From JBFHFS01 sp041583495 (GTDB taxonomy: Bacteria > Bacteroidota > Bacteroidia > Bacteroidales > Marinilabiliaceae): 64,000 nucleotides of DNA. Position 1 is the stretch's first letter; each line of letters opens with the position of its first letter. The notes below the pieces were generated by a model. The model worked only from the letters and a program-made list of their open reading frames with translations, made no database searches and had not been told where the DNA came from. The translations under genes were made by a program, and so were the position numbers. Where the stretch lies: assembly GCA_041583495.1 (NCBI GenBank), contig JBFHFS010000021.1, positions 15,091-79,090 on the forward strand. The letters are read 5' to 3'. Positions 9,087 to 18,717 of this stretch are shown piece by piece.

Positions 9087-10442
9087 ATGATGGACTTGCA
9101 TTTACTTACCGCCATATCGCCCATCGACGGGCGTTACCGTTCGAAGGTGGATGGACTGGCTTTATATTTTTCCGAATACGCACTCATCCGTTACCGGGTA
9201 ATGGTTGAGGTGGAGTACTTCATTGCGCTTTGCATGGAACCCCTCCCACAGTTAAAGGACTTTGATTCTGCTCTGGTGGAGGATCTTAAGAATATCTATA
9301 AAAACTTTCAGCTCGAAGATGCCGAGCGGGTAAAAGAGATTGAAAGGGTGACCAATCACGATGTAAAAGCCGTGGAATATTACCTTAAAGAGAAGTTCGA
9401 CCAGTTAGGGCTTCAGGAATATAAGGAGTTTATACATTTTGGCCTGACTTCGCAAGACATTAACAATACGGCGGTGCCCGCCTCATTGCGCGATGCGGTT
9501 CACCGCATCTATTACCCCATCTTAGAGGAGTTAATTGGCTATCTCGAGGGGCTTTCCATGGATTGGAAGGGCGTGGCCATGTTGGCACGCACCCATGGAC
9601 AACCGGCCTCTCCCACAAGGTTGGGAAAAGAGGTAAGAGTATTTGTGGAGCGGCTTAACCGTCAGCTGGCCCTTTTAAAGGGAATTCCTTGTCCGGCCAA
9701 GTTTGGCGGGGCTACCGGGAACTTCAATGCCCACGCGGTGGCTTATCCCGAAATTGACTGGGTGAACTTTGGTAACCGTTTTGTCAACGATGTTCTGAAA
9801 CTCGACAGGGAACAGGTCACCACCCAAATTTCCAATTACGACAATCTTTCGGCCATATTCGACTGCCTTAAGCGCATCAACACCATTCTCATTGATCTTT
9901 CAAGGGATTTCTGGACCTACATTATGCTCGAATACTTTAAGCAGAGCATCAAGAAAGGGGAGGTGGGTTCAAGTGCTATGCCCCACAAGGTGAATCCTAT
10001 CGACTTTGAGAATGCCGAAGGGAATCTGGGAATCGCCAACGCTTTGTTTGAACATCTCTCGGCCAAGTTGCCATTGTCACGGCTTCAGCGCGATTTAACC
10101 GATAGTACGGTATTGCGTAATATTGGGGTGCCTTTGGCGCATTCGGTGCTGGCCATAAGGTCGTTGCAAAAAGGACTGGGTAAGTTGTTGATTAATGTGG
10201 AGGCTATTGATAAAGATCTGGAGGCCAACTGGGCAGTGGTTGCCGAGGCCATCCAAACCATTCTGAGACGTGAGGGTTATGCCAATCCATATGAGGCCCT
10301 AAAGGAACTCACCCGCACCAATAAAGCCATCACCAAGGAGTCTATTTCCAGCTTCATCGATTCACTGGAGGTTAGCCAAAAGGTGAAGGATGAGTTGAAA
10401 AAACTATCACCTGCCACCTATACCGGGGTGGATTTGTATTAA
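9087..10442 (+). CDS. purB: Adenylosuccinate lyase
   Basis: Purine biosynthesis enzyme. It cleaves SAICAR to AICAR and adenylosuccinate to AMP, releasing fumarate. The 451-residue protein starts with the characteristic LTAISPIDGRYRSKV. It carries the catalytic His segments THGQPASPT (about residue 168) and the TSQDINNT loop, and the fumarase/lyase superfamily signature SSAMPHKVNPIDFENAEGN at about 293-312, which includes the mobile catalytic Ser loop. Length and signature match the long (E. coli-like) PurB group. Two adjacent ATGs (9087, 9090) are possible starts. It is followed by a hairpin terminator. Confidence 0.97.
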   Translation: MMDLHLLTAISPIDGRYRSKVDGLALYFSEYALIRYRVMVEVEYFIALCMEPLPQLKDFDSALVEDLKNIYKNFQLEDAERVKEIERVTNHDVKAVEYYLKEKFDQLGLQEYKEFIHFGLTSQDINNTAVPASLRDAVHRIYYPILEELIGYLEGLSMDWKGVAMLARTHGQPASPTRLGKEVRVFVERLNRQLALLKGIPCPAKFGGATGNFNAHAVAYPEIDWVNFGNRFVNDVLKLDREQVTTQISNYDNLSAIFDCLKRINTILIDLSRDFWTYIMLEYFKQSIKKGEVGSSAMPHKVNPIDFENAEGNLGIANALFEHLSAKLPLSRLQRDLTDSTVLRNIGVPLAHSVLAIRSLQKGLGKLLINVEAIDKDLEANWAVVAEAIQTILRREGYANPYEALKELTRTNKAITKESISSFIDSLEVSQKVKDELKKLSPATYTGVDLY

Positions 10443-10460
10443 TTTTATGGTTCAATTAAT

Positions 10461-10494
10461 AGGCCCTGTTTCAATTTAAGGGCCTTTATTTTTT
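10461..10494 (+). terminator. Rho-independent terminator of purB
   Basis: A 7-bp perfect stem (AGGCCCT at 10461-10467, AGGGCCT at 10479-10485, 11-nt loop) is followed by a T-rich run. It lies 18 bp after the purB stop and before the ABC transporter gene. Confidence 0.75.
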
Positions 10495-10521
10495 GTTGCA
10501 ATTTATTCTATCTGATTCTCA

Positions 10522-12342
10522 ATGAAGGAGTTCCTGGTTATACTGAGAAAATTTATTCCCCCTTATAAGCGTTCTTTGGCGCTCAACTTTCTGTTTAACC
10601 TGTTATCTGCGTTGTTTGCCGTTTTTTCGGTGGCGTTGATGGTGCCTATGCTCGAAATCATTCTTTCACAGGACAGTGAAGTCTTTACTTTGGTGGAATG
10701 GACTCTGAGTTTTAACGACCTCAAGCATAATCTTTACTATTATATTACTGCTTTAAAAACCGCTTACGGTCCAGGCTGGTCGCTTTTGTTTGTCGGGATT
10801 TTTCTGGTTTTGGGTACCTTGTTGAAAACGGGGTTTTCCTATCTGGCCTCCTATACCAGCATTGGAATACGTAATGGTGTGGTGCGGGATATTCGGCACC
10901 AGATCTACCAAAAGATTTTGAGTTTGCCCATGGCCTTTTTTAGCGAAGAGAAAAAAGGCGATATTATTGCCCGCTCAACGGGAGATGTGCAGGAAGTGGA
11001 GAATTCCGTCATGTCATCGCTCGATATGTTTTTAAAAAACCCCATCCTGATACTGGTGTTTTTAGGGACGATGTTTGTCTTTAGTGTTAAGTTGACTCTT
11101 TTTGTGTTTTTAGTGCTTCCTTTGGCCGGTCTGGTCATTGGCCGGGTGGGAAAGAGTCTGAAAAAACGATCCCTCGAAGGTCAAAATAAGATGGGGGTAA
11201 TCCTGGGCTACATTGAGGAGACACTTTCCGGATTGCGCATCATCAAGGCATTCAATGCCGAGAAGCGGATGAATCATGGATTTGAGAATGAAATTGAGGA
11301 TTACCGGTCTATCATGAACCGGCTCATGCGGCGCCGTGATATGGCCCATCCTTTGAGTGAATTTTTAGGAACCATTGTGGTGGTTATCATGGTTTGGTTT
11401 GGTGGAACGCTCATTCTGAATGAAACCGGGGGCTTGAATGCAGCCGAATTCCTGGCCTACCTGGGCATCTTTTATCAAATCATTAACCCTGCAAAGGCTT
11501 TTTCGAGCGCCCTGTATAGCATCCAAAAAGGACTGGCAGCCTTCGAGCGAATTGATATGATTCTTAGTGCCGACATTTCTATTCGGGAGCGTGCCAATGC
11601 TCAACCCATTTCTCAATTGAAACAAGGGATTGAGTATCGTCATGTGGATTTTGCATACAACCAAACCCCGGTGCTGAAAGACGTTTCAATCTCTATTCCC
11701 AAAGGCCAAACCATTGCCCTGGTGGGCCAGTCGGGGAGTGGAAAATCGACGTTTGTGGATCTCTTACCCCGCTTTTACGATGTTAATGCCGGGTCCATCC
11801 TTATTGACGGAGTAGATATTCGTGACCTTAGGGTGTTGGATCTGCGCAACCTGATGGGAAATGTCAGTCAGGAAGCCATTTTGTTTAACGATACCGTTTT
11901 CAACAACATTGCCTTTGGCGTAGAAAACGCCACCCTCGAAGAGGTTCAGGAAGCCGCAAAAGTGGCCAACGCGCACGAATTCATCATGGCTACCGATAAT
12001 GGTTACAACACCTTCATTGGCGATCGTGGCGGAAAACTATCAGGCGGACAGCGTCAGCGACTCAGCATTGCAAGGGCCGTGCTTAAAAACCCACCCATCA
12101 TGATTCTCGATGAGGCTACCTCTGCTCTGGATACCGAATCGGAGAAACTGGTCCAGGAGGCGATTGAAAAGCTGATGGCCAACCGCACCTCAATTGTGAT
12201 TGCACATCGTCTTTCAACGGTACGCAATGCCGATTTGATTTGTGTTTTTCATGAAGGGCAGATCGTGGAGACGGGTACTCATGAACAACTGCTGAACCAA
12301 GGTGGGGTTTATCGTAAATTGAACGATTTGCAGATGAGGTAA
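10522..12342 (+). CDS. ABC transporter, fused permease and ATP-binding protein (MsbA-like)
   Basis: A 606-residue half-transporter of the exporter type. The N-terminal part (about 20-330) has six hydrophobic helices. The C-terminal nucleotide-binding domain shows Walker A GQSGSGKST (about 401-409), the signature LSGGQRQR (about 505), Walker B MILDEAT (about 527) and the H-loop IVIAHRLST. Such proteins work as homodimers in the inner membrane. The MsbA family flips lipid A precursors; close relatives export peptides or drugs. The domain order and the single gene fit the lipid exporter group, but the substrate is inferred from similarity only. Confidence 0.9.
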   Translation: MKEFLVILRKFIPPYKRSLALNFLFNLLSALFAVFSVALMVPMLEIILSQDSEVFTLVEWTLSFNDLKHNLYYYITALKTAYGPGWSLLFVGIFLVLGTLLKTGFSYLASYTSIGIRNGVVRDIRHQIYQKILSLPMAFFSEEKKGDIIARSTGDVQEVENSVMSSLDMFLKNPILILVFLGTMFVFSVKLTLFVFLVLPLAGLVIGRVGKSLKKRSLEGQNKMGVILGYIEETLSGLRIIKAFNAEKRMNHGFENEIEDYRSIMNRLMRRRDMAHPLSEFLGTIVVVIMVWFGGTLILNETGGLNAAEFLAYLGIFYQIINPAKAFSSALYSIQKGLAAFERIDMILSADISIRERANAQPISQLKQGIEYRHVDFAYNQTPVLKDVSISIPKGQTIALVGQSGSGKSTFVDLLPRFYDVNAGSILIDGVDIRDLRVLDLRNLMGNVSQEAILFNDTVFNNIAFGVENATLEEVQEAAKVANAHEFIMATDNGYNTFIGDRGGKLSGGQRQRLSIARAVLKNPPIMILDEATSALDTESEKLVQEAIEKLMANRTSIVIAHRLSTVRNADLICVFHEGQIVETGTHEQLLNQGGVYRKLNDLQMR

Positions 12343-12450
12343 GAGGGGTTTGGCTTCCGTCTTTTCGTTGTTTAGAGGGGATGATTTTTTGAGACACAAT
12401 TTGCCTGTGCAGAGGTGCAAATTGTGCGTCTCTAACTCTATGGATATCGA

Positions 12451-13170
12451 TTAGAAATTCGCCAACACATCTGCGATATGAATCGTCTTTAGAGGCAGCT
12501 CATTCTTTTTGATGTAGCTCTCAATATTTAGCAAACAGGAGGCTTCGCTGGAAACAATGTATTCGGCTCCTGTTGAAAGGGCATTATCCACCTTTTGCTC
12601 GACCATTGCCGAAGAAATAGGCACAAACTTAACCATAAATGTGCCTCCAAAACCACAGCAGGTGGTGTTTTCGGGTAATTCCTCCAGGACCAGTCCAGCC
12701 ACATTCGAAAGCAATTGGCGCGGTTCATTTTTCAATCCATATTCGCGCAACGCCGAGCAGGCATCATGGTAGGTAACTTTATGGGGAAAACAGGCATCGA
12801 AGTGGTCTGTTTTCAGATGATTAACTAAAAAGTCGGTGAACTCAACCACATTCCTGCACACGCGCTCAACATCTTCTTTTTTTTCTGGGTCGTCTTTAAA
12901 AAGTTGGGGGTAGTGATTTCGCACATAGGCAGCACATGATGCCGATGGCACCACGATGGGGCGGTCGTTGGGAAAATCACGGAGGAATTTTTCAGCTACC
13001 CGCCGCGACGAGTTCCAATAACCACTGTTAAAGGTGGGCTGTCCGCAACAGGTTTGTTTGCCGTTATAATTGATTTCAACACCCGCCTTTTCCAGAACTT
13101 TAACAACATTCCAGCCGGTGGTAGGGTAGAGCTGATCTATAAAACAGGGAATAAATAAATCTACAGTCAT
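12451..13170 (-). CDS. (Fe-S)-binding CCG-domain protein, LutA/YkgE-like
   Basis: A 239-residue protein with two cysteine-rich CCG domains: CCGQPTFNSGYWNSSR near the N-terminal third and CCGFGGTFMVKF near the C-terminus. These bind iron-sulfur or heterodisulfide-type centres in lactate utilisation (LutA), glycolate oxidase (GlcF) and heterodisulfide reductase subunits. The start at 13170 (MTVDLFIPCFIDQLYP) matches the LutA N-terminus; the frame runs seven codons further upstream. LutB and LutC partners are not adjacent, so assignment to L-lactate oxidation is unproven. Confidence 0.85.
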   Translation of the reverse strand: MTVDLFIPCFIDQLYPTTGWNVVKVLEKAGVEINYNGKQTCCGQPTFNSGYWNSSRRVAEKFLRDFPNDRPIVVPSASCAAYVRNHYPQLFKDDPEKKEDVERVCRNVVEFTDFLVNHLKTDHFDACFPHKVTYHDACSALREYGLKNEPRQLLSNVAGLVLEELPENTTCCGFGGTFMVKFVPISSAMVEQKVDNALSTGAEYIVSSEASCLLNIESYIKKNELPLKTIHIADVLANF

Positions 13171-13515
13171 GCTTTCATGGGTTTGATGCAAATTTAATTA
13201 TAAATATGGATTTTTATTCTGACGTTTTAAGTAATGAACCCGTCGATTTGGGTTTTTGCGGGTCCGGGCAGTAGGCCTCGTGCGGGGCAAAGGATAACTG
13301 GATATCATGTTGGGAGCATTTTATTTTTGCTTTTTCCATATAGCAGATGCATAAAATGGTAATATGAAATAGGGTATCTGTGAATACGAAAAAGCAATTT
13401 TCGTCCTGAAACCACCTCTCAGGTGCAGTTGTTTAGAAGAATTCGACATATTTTATCGGATGATTAATTTAAATTATAATTTTATAGCTTGAATGTAAAC
13501 CGTAAATTGATAACA
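13171..13515. other. Intergenic region, 345 bp
   Basis: It lies between the divergent LutA-like and GH2 genes. No coding frame or hairpin is evident. An AT-rich stretch (around 13465-13485) before the GH2 start contains TAATTTTA, one base off the -7 consensus. Confidence 0.35.
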
Positions 13516-16311
13516 ATGAGATTAAAACACATATATCTGCTCATTTTAGTTTTTAATTTTTCTACCACATTTTACGCGCAAAACACCCAGATTGTATATC
13601 TGTCCGGAACGGACGCAGCCAACACAGTGGAATGGGATTTCTTTTGCAGCGATGGAAGAAACAGCGGCGAATGGACAAAAATTCCTATTCCTTCAAACTG
13701 GGAACTACAAGGTTTTGGAACGTACAATTATGGACACGATTGGAAGGACAGCAATATAAAATTAGGGCTTGAACATGGTTTGTATACGCATAAATTTGAA
13801 GTTCCTGCCACCTGGAAAGGCAAAACCGTAAACATTGTTTTCGATGGATCTATGACCGACACAAAAGTAGAAATTAATGGGAAGTCTGCGGGGGAAATGC
13901 ATCAGGGAGCCTTTTATCGTTTCAAATACGATATTACAAAATTGTTGAAATTCGGTGAAATAAACACGCTTACAGTCAATGTTGCCAAACACTCTTCCAA
14001 CGAATCGGTTAATCGCGCCGAACGCCAGGCAGATTTTTGGATTTTTGGCGGGATTTTTCGTCCGGTATTTTTAGAGATCCTTCCTGCCATTCACATCAAC
14101 AGGGCTGCCATTGACGCAAGAGCCGAAGGCTCTTTTAACTCATTAATTGTTCTAAACAGATCAAAAGCTGATTATTCTTTGGCGGTTAACCTGTTCGATT
14201 TGCAAGGGAATAAAATTGGAAAAACCATCTATTCGGAGATAAAAAAAGGCGTTACCGAGCAATTTGTATCGGGAAAATTTGATAATGTGAAATCGTGGAA
14301 TCCGGAGTATCCAAGTTTGTACGACATAAAAATCACCCTTAAAGATGGAGATGATGTTTTACACGAAATGAGTGAGCGAATTGGATTTCGAACGGTTGAA
14401 TTACGCAAGCACGACGGGTTTTATATAAATAACGAAAAGGTTATTTTTAAAGGCGTTTGCCGCCACTCTTTTTGGCCGGAAACGGGGCGTTGTTTGAGTG
14501 AAGAGAATCTTCTGGAAGACATTCGTTTAATGAAAGAGATGAACATGAATGCGGTGCGAATGTCGCATTATGTGCCCGATAAACGTTTTCTTGATCTGTG
14601 CGACTCCCTTGGCCTTTTTGTTCTGGATGAAGTTGCAGGATGGCAGGATGGTTACGATACAATTGTGGGCCCCAAGTTGATTAAAGAAACTGTTTTAAAG
14701 GATGAAAACCATCCATGTGTGGTCATTTGGGATCATGGCAATGAAGGAGGCTGGGATTTTGCCAATGAGAAATGGCTGCATCATTGGGACATTCAAAAAC
14801 GACCGGTTATTTGTCCCTGGCTATTACATAATGGCGTGGACACCCACCATTATCCGGAATTCAATTATTCAATCGGACGGTTTACTTTCGGTAATGACCC
14901 ATTTATGCCCACCGAATTTTTACACGGTTTATACGATGGCGGACATGGTGCCGGCCTTGAATCGTTTTGGCGGAGTTATGAGTCATCCCCTTTATTTGCC
15001 GGAGCTTTTCTTTGGGATTTTGCTGATGAAGCCGTTTTACGCACCGATAAGGAAGGAACCGTTTTTGACTCAGATAAAAACCGCGCTCCTGATGGAATCC
15101 TGGGCCCACACCACGAAAAGGAAGGCAGCTTTTTTACGGTGAAAGAAATTTGGTCGCCCGTACAAGTGGAACCGGTCACCATTAACAAACAATGGAATGG
15201 AAAACTCTTTTTGAAAAATAAATTTATTTATACAAACTTGAAAGAGTGCTCATTTCGCTGGGAAGCATTGAAGACATGCATTGGAAGTACCACAACGAAT
15301 GTGGTTGGTTCAGGTAGTCTCGAAAGCCCGGATGCTTTACCCGGAGAAATAGCAATGGTGAAAATAGAATGTGGCATCACTCTTCAAAAGGCTGATATTT
15401 TTAAATTTACAGCAACTGACCAACACGGAATTGAATTGTACTCCTGGAGTTGGCCAGTAGTTGGCCCGGCTGAAAAATCATTGGAGATAGATGATTTAGG
15501 GGCTGGTGAAATTAAGGTACAAGAAATAGGGAGTACTTTGGTTGCATCTGTTAATGGCCTCGAATTTTCATTCAATAACACCAAGGGGACCATTGAAAAA
15601 GTGAAAAATGAAAAGGGGGAAATCTCAATTTCGGGTGGTCCTCTCCCGGCTGGTTCTGATTCTAAATTTATTGGGATGGATTGGGGTATAACGCCCGAAG
15701 GGAACTTTGTAATAACTGTACTTCGTGATAATTACCCGAAGAAATCAGAATGGATTCTGCATCCAAACGGAATGCTTTATTTGGAAGTAGAACCACTATC
15801 ACAACAATTAAAAGAGGTTGATTTTATTGGAATTTCATTTTCCTATCCAGAAGAAAAATGTACCGGGGTAAAATGGATGGGAAGTGGGCCATACCGGATA
15901 TGGAAAAATCGAACAAAAGGCAGCAACTTTGGGATTTGGGAAAAGAAATACAACAATACCATTACCGGCGAAAGTTTTAATAATTTGGTATATCCGGAAT
16001 TTAAAGGATACCATGGAAATTTGTATTGGGCAACGATAGAAACCAATGAGTCGCCTTTTACAATTATCTCAGAAACACCAAATCTTTATTTCCAATTATT
16101 TAAACCAGCCAAACCAAGGTTTATAGCAGGGGGTACATTTCCTCCTTTTCCCGATGGTGATATTTCGTTTTTATATGAAATACCAGCTATTGGCACAAAA
16201 TTTAAACAGGCTGATGCATTAGGTCCCAAAAGTCAAAAAGGCATATACCAAGGCCATGAAGGAGATAATCATTCTCCAATTAAATTGTGGTTCGATTTTC
16301 GTTCTAAATAA
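13516..16311 (+). CDS. Glycoside hydrolase family 2 protein (beta-galactosidase/glucuronidase type)
   Basis: A secreted enzyme of 931 residues from the ATG at 13516, which begins the signal peptide MRLKHIYLLILVFNFSTTFYA. The TTG at 13489 only adds nine residues. GH2 layout: an N-terminal sugar-binding jelly roll (IPIPSNWELQGFGTYNY, later GLYTHKFEVP), an Ig-like domain (IGFRTVELRKHDGFYING-like segment), then the TIM barrel. The acid/base Glu lies in DHGNEGGWD (about residue 409) and the nucleophile Glu in PTEFLHGLYDGG (about 465), followed by FLWDFADEA. The C-terminal third is a further beta-sandwich. The replacement of the usual GNESG by GNEGG may point to an unusual subfamily. The substrate cannot be told. 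No neighbouring SusC/SusD genes. Confidence 0.88.
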   Translation: MRLKHIYLLILVFNFSTTFYAQNTQIVYLSGTDAANTVEWDFFCSDGRNSGEWTKIPIPSNWELQGFGTYNYGHDWKDSNIKLGLEHGLYTHKFEVPATWKGKTVNIVFDGSMTDTKVEINGKSAGEMHQGAFYRFKYDITKLLKFGEINTLTVNVAKHSSNESVNRAERQADFWIFGGIFRPVFLEILPAIHINRAAIDARAEGSFNSLIVLNRSKADYSLAVNLFDLQGNKIGKTIYSEIKKGVTEQFVSGKFDNVKSWNPEYPSLYDIKITLKDGDDVLHEMSERIGFRTVELRKHDGFYINNEKVIFKGVCRHSFWPETGRCLSEENLLEDIRLMKEMNMNAVRMSHYVPDKRFLDLCDSLGLFVLDEVAGWQDGYDTIVGPKLIKETVLKDENHPCVVIWDHGNEGGWDFANEKWLHHWDIQKRPVICPWLLHNGVDTHHYPEFNYSIGRFTFGNDPFMPTEFLHGLYDGGHGAGLESFWRSYESSPLFAGAFLWDFADEAVLRTDKEGTVFDSDKNRAPDGILGPHHEKEGSFFTVKEIWSPVQVEPVTINKQWNGKLFLKNKFIYTNLKECSFRWEALKTCIGSTTTNVVGSGSLESPDALPGEIAMVKIECGITLQKADIFKFTATDQHGIELYSWSWPVVGPAEKSLEIDDLGAGEIKVQEIGSTLVASVNGLEFSFNNTKGTIEKVKNEKGEISISGGPLPAGSDSKFIGMDWGITPEGNFVITVLRDNYPKKSEWILHPNGMLYLEVEPLSQQLKEVDFIGISFSYPEEKCTGVKWMGSGPYRIWKNRTKGSNFGIWEKKYNNTITGESFNNLVYPEFKGYHGNLYWATIETNESPFTIISETPNLYFQLFKPAKPRFIAGGTFPPFPDGDISFLYEIPAIGTKFKQADALGPKSQKGIYQGHEGDNHSPIKLWFDFRSK

Positions 16312-16600
16312 GATAAGCATACACTTGATATTTTAATGGTTTAGGACGCTTTGGAATTAAACCATAGAAACAAGGCGAATCAAGCGTTGAGAAAAAATAA
16401 GATAAAGGTCAATATAAAGCTGGATGTTAATGAATTAAAGTTGCTAAAGGCCTTTGTTTTTATAACCTTAAACTTCATTAATTGGACTTTCGCCGTATTG
16501 TCAAATGGCCTCATCCAGGGCAGATCTGTTCCACTCCAGCTTCTCTTAACGACGTGACTGTATGTTAGGGGGCCTGGTGGGAAATTAAAGGTTGAACTTT
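16312..16600. other. Intergenic region, 289 bp
   Basis: A 68-residue forward frame (16351-16557) lacks protein-like composition. Nothing else is recognised between the GH2 gene and the transposase remnant. Confidence 0.4.
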
Positions 16601-16893
16601 CTACGGGATAGCATAAAATTTATCCTTCTTCCATTTGGATGGATTTTGGCAAATATATTTCCGAATTCGTTGAAATGATTCATCGTTTCGAATGATGTGG
16701 TCGTAAAAAAGGGATGGCCAGGCGAAATCGGCATGGATTGGCCGGGCATTTTTGGTAACACCAATTTTAAAACCGCACCACGTTCCATTTGCCGTTCCCG
16801 TTCCAACGAACGTTCCGTATTGTAGTCATTTTCACCAATTATAATAATCGCATAAAAATGATTGGACATCACCACATATCTAACGCATTTCCC
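16601..16893 (-). pseudogene. Remnant of a REP-associated tyrosine transposase (RAYT, IS200-like)
   Basis: The upstream part in one frame reads YVVMSNHFYAIIIIGENDYN, a decayed form of the RAYT motif MPNHFHAIIII, in which the second His of the HUH metal site has become Tyr. The downstream part lies in a different frame and reads FYDHIIRNDESFQRIRKYI then QNPSKWKKDKFYAIP and a TAG at 16601-16603, the usual RAYT C-terminus. The N-terminal catalytic half is missing, and the remnant abuts the 3' end of msrB. So it is 5'-truncated, frameshifted and mutated in its active site. Such transposases are tied to REP palindromes elsewhere in the genome. Confidence 0.85.
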
Positions 16894-16897
16894 CAAT

Positions 16898-17341
16898 TTA
16901 CTTTATCGAATCCTTGGGGATAAAATCCATCGAGATGCTGTTAACACAATGGCGGGTGTTTTTAGAAGTAAAGCCTTCACCCAAAAATACGTGGCCCAGA
17001 TGGGCATCGCAGCGGGCACAAAGAATCTCTGTTCTTCGACCATCGGCATCGGTCTTCTTTTTAACCGCGTCTTTTATTTCGTCGTCGAAACTGGGCCAGC
17101 CACAATGGCCATCAAACTTATCCTGGCTTCGGTAGAGGTGAGCCCCGCAACGTTTGCAGGTGTAAATCCCCGCCTCGTCGTGTTGATTGTACTTGCCCGA
17201 AAAAGGCCTTTCCGTTCCTTTTTGGAGGATCACATACTCCTCTTCGGCCGTTAACGGCTTAAAATGAAATTTTGCACTGTCGCTCTGTGCCATAATATTG
17301 GAAGTAAATAGCGTTAATAAAAAAAGGATGATGATTTTCAT
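16898..17341 (-). CDS. msrB: Peptide-methionine (R)-S-oxide reductase, exported
   Basis: Repairs oxidised methionine (the R-sulfoxide) in proteins. From the ATG at 17341 the protein is 147 residues with a signal peptide (MKIIILFLLTLFTSNIMAQ), so it acts in the periplasm. The 19 extra codons upstream (to 17398) would bury the signal. Family marks: two zinc pairs (CKRCG and CARCD), the GHCGWPSF block, HLGHVF, and the catalytic Cys in NTRHCVNSISM near the C-terminus. No MsrA partner is adjacent. The transposase remnant begins right after its stop. Confidence 0.93.
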   Translation of the reverse strand: MKIIILFLLTLFTSNIMAQSDSAKFHFKPLTAEEEYVILQKGTERPFSGKYNQHDEAGIYTCKRCGAHLYRSQDKFDGHCGWPSFDDEIKDAVKKKTDADGRRTEILCARCDAHLGHVFLGEGFTSKNTRHCVNSISMDFIPKDSIK

Positions 17342-17718
17342 GGTTCTGGTGGTTTTAAGTAATTCTAACCCTTCTGCCAATTCCCGGCGGATAAACAATT
17401 CCCGAAACTTATAACATCTTTGCCATCTGTGAATCCCCGCATAAGAGAAGGTTCGTCTTCTGATATCCCTAACATCTCTGCATTCAAAAATGTTTGCTTA
17501 CTATGGTTGTACAAAAATCATACAACTATTAAGACCAAATATAAATTAATGAAATATGGGTGGCATCATACGATTTTATTATGATTCTTTCACATTAATA
17601 TAGGGATGTTATAACTGTTTGGAGGGGTGTTTTTTAACCTTTAATCGTAGCGAATTATCGTGGGTAATTGTTTTCTTTGCGGAGTTTAAGGAGTTGTACG
17701 ACAATCAATTTGCATTTG
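17342..17718. other. Intergenic region between msrB and the etf operon
   Basis: About 380 bp, AT-rich, between divergent genes. It contains no coding frame of interest. Its right end runs into the etfB promoter. Confidence 0.4.
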
Positions 17719-17748
17719 TTGGCAGATAAAGCCCTTTTACTATATTTG
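17719..17748 (+). promoter_or_regulatory. Promoter of the etfB-etfA operon
   Basis: TTG at 17719-17721, exactly 19 nt, then TATATTTG at 17741-17748. This is a full match to the Bacteroidota sigma factor consensus TTG-N19-TAnnTTTG. Transcription would start near 17755, about 37 nt before the etfB ATG. Confidence 0.75.
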
Positions 17749-17791
17749 TGGGTTGTTGAAATAAAAATTAATACCAAAACTGATAATAGAG

Positions 17792-18664
17792 ATGGGATTG
17801 AAAATTATTGTTCTTGCCAAGCAGGTGCCCGATACCCGTAACGTGGGCAAGGATGCAATGAAAGCAGATGGCACGGTTAACCGGGCTGCACTGGCTGCTA
17901 TCTTTAACCCGGAGGACCTCAACGCATTGGAGCAGGCTTTGCGCCTCAAAGATCGTTACCCGGGAACTACCGTAACTATATTGTCTATGGGACCCGGCCG
18001 GGCTGCCGAAGTGATTCGGGAAAGTCTTTACCGTGGTGCTGATAATGGCATTTTATTAACCGACCGTGCTTTTGCCGGTTCCGACACTTTGGCTACTTCC
18101 TATGCGTTGGCTTGTGCCATCAGAAAGATTAAGGAGTACGATCTGATTATCGCCGGCCGTCAGGCAATTGATGGAGATACCGCGCAGGTGGGCCCCCAGG
18201 TCGCTGAGAAACTTGGTTTACCCCAGGTTACCTATGCCGAACAGGTGTTGGAGGTCAGCAAGAAGGGTTTTTCCGTGAAACGGCGGCTCGAACGAGGCGT
18301 GGAAACGGTGCAATGCCCCTTTCCTGGGGTGATTACCGTTAACAGTTCTGCGGCCCCCTGTCGCCCGCGTAACTCCAAGCTGGTGATGAAGTTCAAACAT
18401 GCCCGTACCATAACCGAACGGCAAAATCAGGCTGAAGACTACATCGACCTGACCAATGGTCGGCCCTATCTCAACATTCCCGAGTGGAGTGTGAACGATA
18501 TTGAGTCTGATGATCAATGGCTGGGATTGACTGGTTCTCCCACCAAAGTTAAGAAGATCGAGAATGTGGTGTTTCAGGCCAAAGAGTCGAGGCTTGTTCA
18601 AGCCAATGATAAAGAACTTGAAGAGTTAATCAAAGAACTCATCGAGAACCATACCATTGGTTAG
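17792..18664 (+). CDS. etfB: Electron transfer flavoprotein, beta subunit
   Basis: The 290-residue ETF beta subunit (FixA family). It holds AMP and, with the alpha subunit, carries electrons from acyl-CoA dehydrogenases. It starts with IIVLAKQVPDTRNV, typical of the family, and includes the signature region around AGRQAIDGDTAQVGP and the recognition-loop area near the C-terminal third. It is the first gene of an etfB-etfA-acd set with spacings of 53 and 82 bp, so electrons most likely come from the dehydrogenase encoded third. Confidence 0.95.
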   Translation: MGLKIIVLAKQVPDTRNVGKDAMKADGTVNRAALAAIFNPEDLNALEQALRLKDRYPGTTVTILSMGPGRAAEVIRESLYRGADNGILLTDRAFAGSDTLATSYALACAIRKIKEYDLIIAGRQAIDGDTAQVGPQVAEKLGLPQVTYAEQVLEVSKKGFSVKRRLERGVETVQCPFPGVITVNSSAAPCRPRNSKLVMKFKHARTITERQNQAEDYIDLTNGRPYLNIPEWSVNDIESDDQWLGLTGSPTKVKKIENVVFQAKESRLVQANDKELEELIKELIENHTIG

Positions 18665-18717
18665 GCCTGGTGCTAATTGTTTCTGGAATATCGACATAAA
18701 CGGAAAAAAAAGATAAT

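Noticed and set aside
16351..16557. 68-residue forward frame after the GH2 gene
   Set aside because: Low complexity, no motif, no ribosome binding site; more likely noncoding.
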